DNA of 9,564 nt from NCBI GenBank assembly GCA_003526465.1, contig DPWD01000143.1:1-9564 (forward strand), read 5' to 3'. Of the stretch, positions 5,818 to 9,564 are shown one piece after another. Source of the DNA: Hyphomonadaceae bacterium. Lineage in GTDB: Bacteria > Pseudomonadota > Alphaproteobacteria > Caulobacterales > Aquidulcibacteraceae. The notes beneath the pieces were generated by a model. The model had not been told where the DNA came from and did not search any database. It saw only the letters and a list, made by a program, of their open reading frames with translations. Position 1 is the stretch's first letter. Every line of letters starts with the position of its first letter. A program made the translations under genes and the position numbers.

Positions 5818-6699
5818 ATGAACCCGCTAAAAGGCTCCATGACGGCGCTTGTGACGCCGTTCCGCAATGGGGCCGTCGACGACGCCGCCTTCCAGATGCT
5901 GGTCGACCGCCAGATCAAGGGCGGGACGGCGGCTGTCATCCCGGCCGGGACGACGGGCGAGTCAGCGACATTGACCCATGATGAACACCGCCGCGTCATT
6001 TCCCTCGCGGTCGAGGCCGCCAAGGGTCGCGCGACGGTAATGGCGGGCGCGGGGTCCAACTCAACCGTGGAGGCGATTGAACTCGCGCGCTTTGCCGAAA
6101 ACGCGGGGGCCGATGCGCTTCTCGCCGTCACCGGCTATTACAACAAGCCGACGCAGGCGGGGCTCATCGCGCATTTCACCGCGCTGCATGAGGCGACGCG
6201 CCTGCCGATCATTCTTTACAATGTGCCGGGCAGGACGGTCGCCAATCTCTCGGTCGAGACGATCGGAGCCCTGTCGAAGCTGCCGCGCATTGCCGGCGTC
6301 AAGGATGCGACAGGCGATCTTGCGCGCGTCGCACTTCAGCGTCTGGCGAGCGGACCGGATTTCATCCAGCTTTCCGGCGAAGACATGACGGCGGTCGGCT
6401 TTAACGCCATGGGCGGGGCGGGGTGCATCAGCGTCACGGCGAATATAGCGCCCGTTCTTTGCGCCGCCATGCACGCAGCGACATTCGAACGCGATTACGA
6501 CAAGGCGGTTTCCATTCAGGATCGGCTCGCGCCGCTTCATGAAGTTCTCTTTGTCGAGACGTCGCCTGGTCCGGTCAAATACGCGATGTCGCTGATGGGG
6601 CTGTGTTCCGACGAACTCCGTTTGCCGCTCGTGTCGCCAGGCGATGCGACGAAGGCACGCGTGCGCAATGTGCTGCGCGGGCTGGAGCTGATCGACTGA
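5818..6699 (+). CDS. dapA: 4-hydroxy-tetrahydrodipicolinate synthase
   Basis: Cytoplasmic aldolase condensing pyruvate with aspartate semialdehyde, the first committed step toward diaminopimelate (peptidoglycan) and lysine. 293 residues, matching the usual length (E. coli 292). TIM-barrel landmarks are all present: GTTGES at 44-49 (Thr45/Thr46 of the proton relay), GYYNKP at 106-111, YNVPGRT at 134-140 with catalytic Tyr134 and Arg139 (carboxylate binding), and GVKDATGD at 160-167 with the Schiff-base Lys162. The C-terminal [17 protein letters not shown] is also family-like. The start at 5818 ([15 protein letters not shown]) fits the family N-terminus. The frame is open back to 5728, but that 30-residue extension lacks homology-like character and runs through the probable promoter. 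The ribosome site is weak (AGGA about 12 bases upstream). The stop overlaps the smpB start by one base, so the two are co-transcribed and probably translationally coupled. Confidence 0.97.
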   Translation: MNPLKGSMTALVTPFRNGAVDDAAFQMLVDRQIKGGTAAVIPAGTTGESATLTHDEHRRVISLAVEAAKGRATVMAGAGSNSTVEAIELARFAENAGADALLAVTGYYNKPTQAGLIAHFTALHEATRLPIILYNVPGRTVANLSVETIGALSKLPRIAGVKDATGDLARVALQRLASGPDFIQLSGEDMTAVGFNAMGGAGCISVTANIAPVLCAAMHAATFERDYDKAVSIQDRLAPLHEVLFVETSPGPVKYAMSLMGLCSDELRLPLVSPGDATKARVRNVLRGLELID

Positions 6700-7172
6700 T
6701 GGCGCCGAAAAAGGACGCCGCGTCTAAACTCGTCGCCGACAACCGCCGCGCGCGCTTCGATTATTTCATCGAAGACACGCTCGAAGCCGGGATCATGCTG
6801 ACTGGCACCGAAGTCAAAGCGCTGCGCGAGGGGAAGGCGACGATCAAGGAAGCCTATTGTTCGCCCGAAGGAGGCGCAATCTGGCTCATCAACGCAAATA
6901 TCCCGGAATATTCGGCCGGCAACAGGCTCAATCACGAACCCAAGCGCCCCCGAAAACTGCTGCTGCATGCAAAAGAAGTCGCAAAGCTCGCGCAAGCCGT
7001 TGAACGCAAAGGATATACGATCGCGCCTTTGCGGCTTTACTTTAACGACCGTGGAATCGCGAAGCTCGAAGTCGGCCTCGCCCTCGGCAAGAAAGCGCCG
7101 GACAAGCGCGACACGGAAAAGAAGCGCGACTGGCAGCGTGAAAAGGGCCGCCTCCTCCGCGCCCGGGGCTAA
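6699..7172 (+). CDS. smpB: SsrA-binding protein (tmRNA partner)
   Basis: Small RNA-binding protein that delivers tmRNA (SsrA) to stalled ribosomes for trans-translation. 157 residues, the normal size. The beta-barrel core shows [29 protein letters not shown] (residues 18-46), the [16 protein letters not shown] segment at 75-90, [22 protein letters not shown] at 111-132, and the basic C-terminal tail [17 protein letters not shown] that becomes helical in the decoding centre. The ATG at 6699 shares its A with the dapA TGA stop (TGATG), so translation is likely coupled. The longer frame from 6603 reads dapA sequence out of frame and is rejected. The ssrA gene is not in this window. The dapA-smpB pair is common in alphaproteobacteria, to my knowledge. 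Its TAA overlaps the stop of the convergent permease gene. Confidence 0.97.
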   Translation: MAPKKDAASKLVADNRRARFDYFIEDTLEAGIMLTGTEVKALREGKATIKEAYCSPEGGAIWLINANIPEYSAGNRLNHEPKRPRKLLLHAKEVAKLAQAVERKGYTIAPLRLYFNDRGIAKLEVGLALGKKAPDKRDTEKKRDWQREKGRLLRARG

Positions 7173-8296
7173 TCCAGCGTTCGCCTGAACCGCGCGAGCG
7201 AGGCGAGGGCGAGGATCGTGACGATCGCCATGATCGGCCATATGTCGCCGCGAATTTCCGCAAAGCCTGCGCCTTTCAGCATCACCTCGCGGACAATGCG
7301 CAGGAAATGCGTGATCGGAAGCGCTTCGCCGATCGCCTGCGCCCAGACAGGCATCGCGGCGAACGGAAACATGAAGCCTGACAAAAGTATCGACGGCAGG
7401 AAGATGAAGAACGTCATCTGCATCGCCTGCATCTGCGTCTTTGCGACCGTCGAGATGAGATAGCCGAGCATCAGGTTCGTGAAAATGAAAAGCAGGATCG
7501 CCAGCAGGAACGGCCAGACGGCGCCCGCGAACGGAATATGAAAGATGAGCCGGGCGGCGATGAGCACGATCGCGGTCTGGATGACCCCGACAAGAATATA
7601 GGGCGTCGTTTTGCCAATCATGATCTCGCTCGCATGTACCGGCGTTGAAAGCAGGGATTCGATCGTGCCGCGCTCAACCTCCCGCGTCAGCGCGATCGAG
7701 GTGATCATGATCAGCGTCATGGTGAGGATGATGCCAAGAAGGCCCGGCACGATATTCATCGACGTTTCGCCGGCCGGATTGTACTGGCGGTGGATGACCG
7801 CTTCGAACGGCGCCGGGGCGCCGCGCAGCCTTTTCGGCAGGCGATCCAGTTCCGGCGCGAAAGCGCGCCGCGCGATTTCATTGGCGGCCGCGATCGGACC
7901 TGACGCGGCGACAGGATCGCTTGCATCCGCCGCGATCAGGATTTGCGGGCGCTCGCCGCGCACGAATTCGCGTTCGAAATTTTCCGGAATGACGATGAGG
8001 TAGGAAACCTCGCCCGACCGGAGGAGGCGCTCGCCTTCTTCATCGGTCGACACCTGCGCCACGATCCTGAAATAATCGGATTGCCGCATCGACGCGAGGA
8101 GGCTGCGCGTCAACGGCCCGTCGTCGCGAAGTTCGACCGCGGTCGGCAGGTGACGCGGATCGGTGTCAATCGCAAAGCCGAACAGCGTCAGTTGCATGAT
8201 CGGCACCATGATCATGATCGCGAAGGTCGGGCGGTCGCGCCGCATCTGGACGAGTTCCTTGAGAAACACGGCGCGAATGCGGGAGAACGACATCAT
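7169..8296 (-). CDS. ABC-2 type permease of a YbhGFSR-like exporter
   Basis: Inner-membrane permease of 375 residues. Architecture is type V/ABC-2: a short cytoplasmic N-terminus ([15 protein letters not shown]), one membrane helix around 24-43, a large periplasmic domain of about 135 residues (45-180), then roughly five hydrophobic helices between 181 and 368. Between helices 2 and 3 is the cytoplasmic coupling segment [16 protein letters not shown] (205-220), which contacts the ATPase in this family. [26 protein letters not shown] (311-336) is another recognisable signature of YbhS/YbhR/YhhJ-like permeases. The start codon lies within an ATGA overlap with the ATPase stop; a second ATG follows immediately. 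Only one permease gene is present before smpB converges, so it probably works as a homodimer. Substrate unknown; relatives export drugs, cations or other amphiphiles. Confidence 0.93.
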   Translation of the reverse strand: MMSFSRIRAVFLKELVQMRRDRPTFAIMIMVPIMQLTLFGFAIDTDPRHLPTAVELRDDGPLTRSLLASMRQSDYFRIVAQVSTDEEGERLLRSGEVSYLIVIPENFEREFVRGERPQILIAADASDPVAASGPIAAANEIARRAFAPELDRLPKRLRGAPAPFEAVIHRQYNPAGETSMNIVPGLLGIILTMTLIMITSIALTREVERGTIESLLSTPVHASEIMIGKTTPYILVGVIQTAIVLIAARLIFHIPFAGAVWPFLLAILLFIFTNLMLGYLISTVAKTQMQAMQMTFFIFLPSILLSGFMFPFAAMPVWAQAIGEALPITHFLRIVREVMLKGAGFAEIRGDIWPIMAIVTILALASLARFRRTLD

Positions 8297-9246
8297 TGCC
8301 CGCCCCTCGCCTCAAGCCCGTTGGCGAAATTATCGGTCGCGCCGGTCATCAGATAAATGAACGCTTCTTCAAGCCCTGCTTCAATCTCTTCGACCTGCAA
8401 ATCGTCAAGGCCGGAAACCCGCGCGACGCACCTTTCAAGGGCGGCGCGGTCGCATCCCGCCACATGGATCGCCGCGCCGAAGCGTGCAAGCACGTCATAA
8501 CCGCCGGCGGCTTTGAGCCGGTGTGTCGCTTCATCAAGTTGCGGCGTTTCAATGCGCCAGGCGTGAAGTCCGACTTCGGCGGGAATATCGGCCGTGCGCG
8601 CGTCGATGAGTTTTTTTCCGTATGCGATGAACGCGATGCGGTCGCATTGCACCGCTTCATCCATGTAATGCGTCGAAACGAGCGTCGTCACGCCTTCAGC
8701 GGCATAATCGCGGATCGCGTCCCAGAAATCGCGCCGCGCCTTTGGGTCGACGCCTGCGGTCGGCTCGTCGAGGAGCAGAAGCTCGGGTTCATGGATCATG
8801 CACGCGGCAAGGGCGAGGCGTTGCTTCCAGCCGCCGGACAGCGTTCCCGCCAGCTGCTTTTGGCGGTCGGACAGCCCGAGAGATTTCAGCGACGCGGAAA
8901 CGCGGTCGGCGACGTGGTCGAGACTATATAGCCGCGCGATGAATTCGAGATTTTCGCGGATCGACAGATCTTCATAAAGCGAAAAGCGCTGCGTCATGTA
9001 GCCGACGCGCTCCTTGATCTTTGCGCTCGCCATGATGACATCGAGACCGAGCACGGAACCGGAACCGTCATCCGGCCGCAGGAGGCCGCACACCATGCGG
9101 ATCGTCGTCGTCTTGCCAGAGCCGTTCGGCCCGAGAAATCCGTAGATGGCGCCCTTTGGAACGGCGAGATCGAAATGATCGACGACAATTTTCGGGCCGA
9201 ATTTCTTGGTGAGGCCTTTGACGTCGATGACGAGTTCGGCGCTCAT
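8293..9246 (-). CDS. ABC transporter ATP-binding protein of the exporter
   Basis: Cytoplasmic ATPase of 317 residues powering the adjacent permease. All nucleotide-binding motifs are intact: Walker A GPNGSGKTT at 39-47, Q-loop Gln86 in YMTQRFSLYEDLS, signature LSGGW at 136-140 followed by KQRLALA, Walker B LLLLDEP at 156-162 with catalytic Glu161, D-loop AGVD, and H-loop His193 in STHYMDEA. The C-terminal 90 residues form the accessory region common in ABC-2 exporter ATPases (CcmA/DrrA/YbhF type). E. coli YbhF is a fused tandem ATPase, from memory; this one is a single unit, so two copies would pair. Its ATG overlaps the stop of the membrane fusion gene as ATGA, and its own stop overlaps the permease start the same way, giving tight coupling of the three proteins. 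Confidence 0.96.
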   Translation of the reverse strand: MSAELVIDVKGLTKKFGPKIVVDHFDLAVPKGAIYGFLGPNGSGKTTTIRMVCGLLRPDDGSGSVLGLDVIMASAKIKERVGYMTQRFSLYEDLSIRENLEFIARLYSLDHVADRVSASLKSLGLSDRQKQLAGTLSGGWKQRLALAACMIHEPELLLLDEPTAGVDPKARRDFWDAIRDYAAEGVTTLVSTHYMDEAVQCDRIAFIAYGKKLIDARTADIPAEVGLHAWRIETPQLDEATHRLKAAGGYDVLARFGAAIHVAGCDRAALERCVARVSGLDDLQVEEIEAGLEEAFIYLMTGATDNFANGLEARGGQ

Positions 9247-9564
9247 GGCCGCGCAATCGTGACGGGAAGCCCGGGCCGCATCCCGGCGGGATCTTCAGGC
9301 CGCGCCTCCACGAGAAAGACGAGCTTTTCACGTTCCCTGAGCGAATAGATTACTGGCGGGGTGAATTGCGGCTCGCTGGCGATGAAGGAAATGCGCGCCC
9401 GGCGGCCTTCGCCGCATCCGTCGCAGGAAAAGGCGATATCCTGTCCGGGCGCCAATGATGAAAGCATATTCTCCGGCGCGAAGAATTTGATCTTGAGATT
9501 TTCCGGCGCAAGGAGCGCGACAACCGGATCGCCGGCGGCGACGACTTCGCCCGGCCGGCGATAG
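9243..9564 (-). CDS. HlyD/YbhG-type membrane fusion protein, C-terminal part (5' partial)
   Basis: The frame is open to the window edge (first full codon begins at base 9563), so the N-terminus lies outside; 106 residues are visible. They read YRRPGEVVAAGDPVVALLAPENLKI (given here in two overlapping parts: YRRPGEVVAAGDPVVALL and LLAPENLKI), the end of the lipoyl-like domain and start of the beta-barrel. FSCDGCGEG and FTPPVIYSLREREKLVFLVEARP follow, and PGLPVTI ends the domain. This is the pattern of periplasmic adaptor subunits that pair with YbhF/YbhSR-type ABC exporters and link the inner-membrane pump to an outer-membrane channel. The CDGC pair recurs in this subfamily as I recall it. It is the first visible gene of the exporter operon, and its TGA overlaps the ATPase ATG by four bases. 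Any regulator (often TetR) would be beyond the window. Confidence 0.9.
   Translation of the reverse strand, partial: YRRPGEVVAAGDPVVALLAPENLKIKFFAPENMLSSLAPGQDIAFSCDGCGEGRRARISFIASEPQFTPPVIYSLREREKLVFLVEARPEDPAGMRPGLPVTIARP

Overview
This window looks like alphaproteobacterial chromosome, GC-rich and probably from the Caulobacterales/Hyphomonadales/Parvularculales area. That placement is inferred from protein flavour, GC content and gene order (dapA-smpB with a divergent lytic transglycosylase; purM-purN). It is not proven. No rRNA, tRNA, CRISPR array, integrase or transposase is visible.

Left part (1-4222). A TonB-dependent outer-membrane receptor, cut by the window edge and resembling ZnuD-type receptors, converges on a SAM-dependent methyltransferase with 3 bases between their stops. 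Upstream of the methyltransferase on the same minus strand are a small cysteine-rich lipoprotein of unknown function, in a locally AT-richer patch, and purN. Between purN and purM lies a dense cluster of palindromic intergenic repeats, one of which forms a hairpin over the likely purN ribosome binding site. Only the C-terminal third of purM is present.

Junction (about 4180-4212). The purM remnant runs directly into, and overlaps in another frame, the 3' end of a soluble lytic transglycosylase gene that has lost its catalytic domain. Two unrelated genes that are usually indispensable or important are thus broken at the same place, across a short stretch that fits both families. This is either a real deletion or rearrangement or, more likely, a chimeric assembly joining two genomes. 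The two sides also seem to differ in base composition.

Right part (4213-9564). The transglycosylase N-terminal part diverges from dapA (lysine and diaminopimelate synthesis), which overlaps smpB (trans-translation) by one base. smpB converges with, and overlaps by 4 bases, the end of a minus-strand three-gene exporter operon: HlyD-type membrane fusion protein (partial at the window edge), ABC ATPase and ABC-2 permease. The three are linked by two ATGA stop/start overlaps and probably form one YbhGFSR-like efflux complex.

I do not see a convincing undescribed biological system. The points most worth a second look are the slt/purM junction, the palindromic cluster at purN and the orphan lipoprotein patch.
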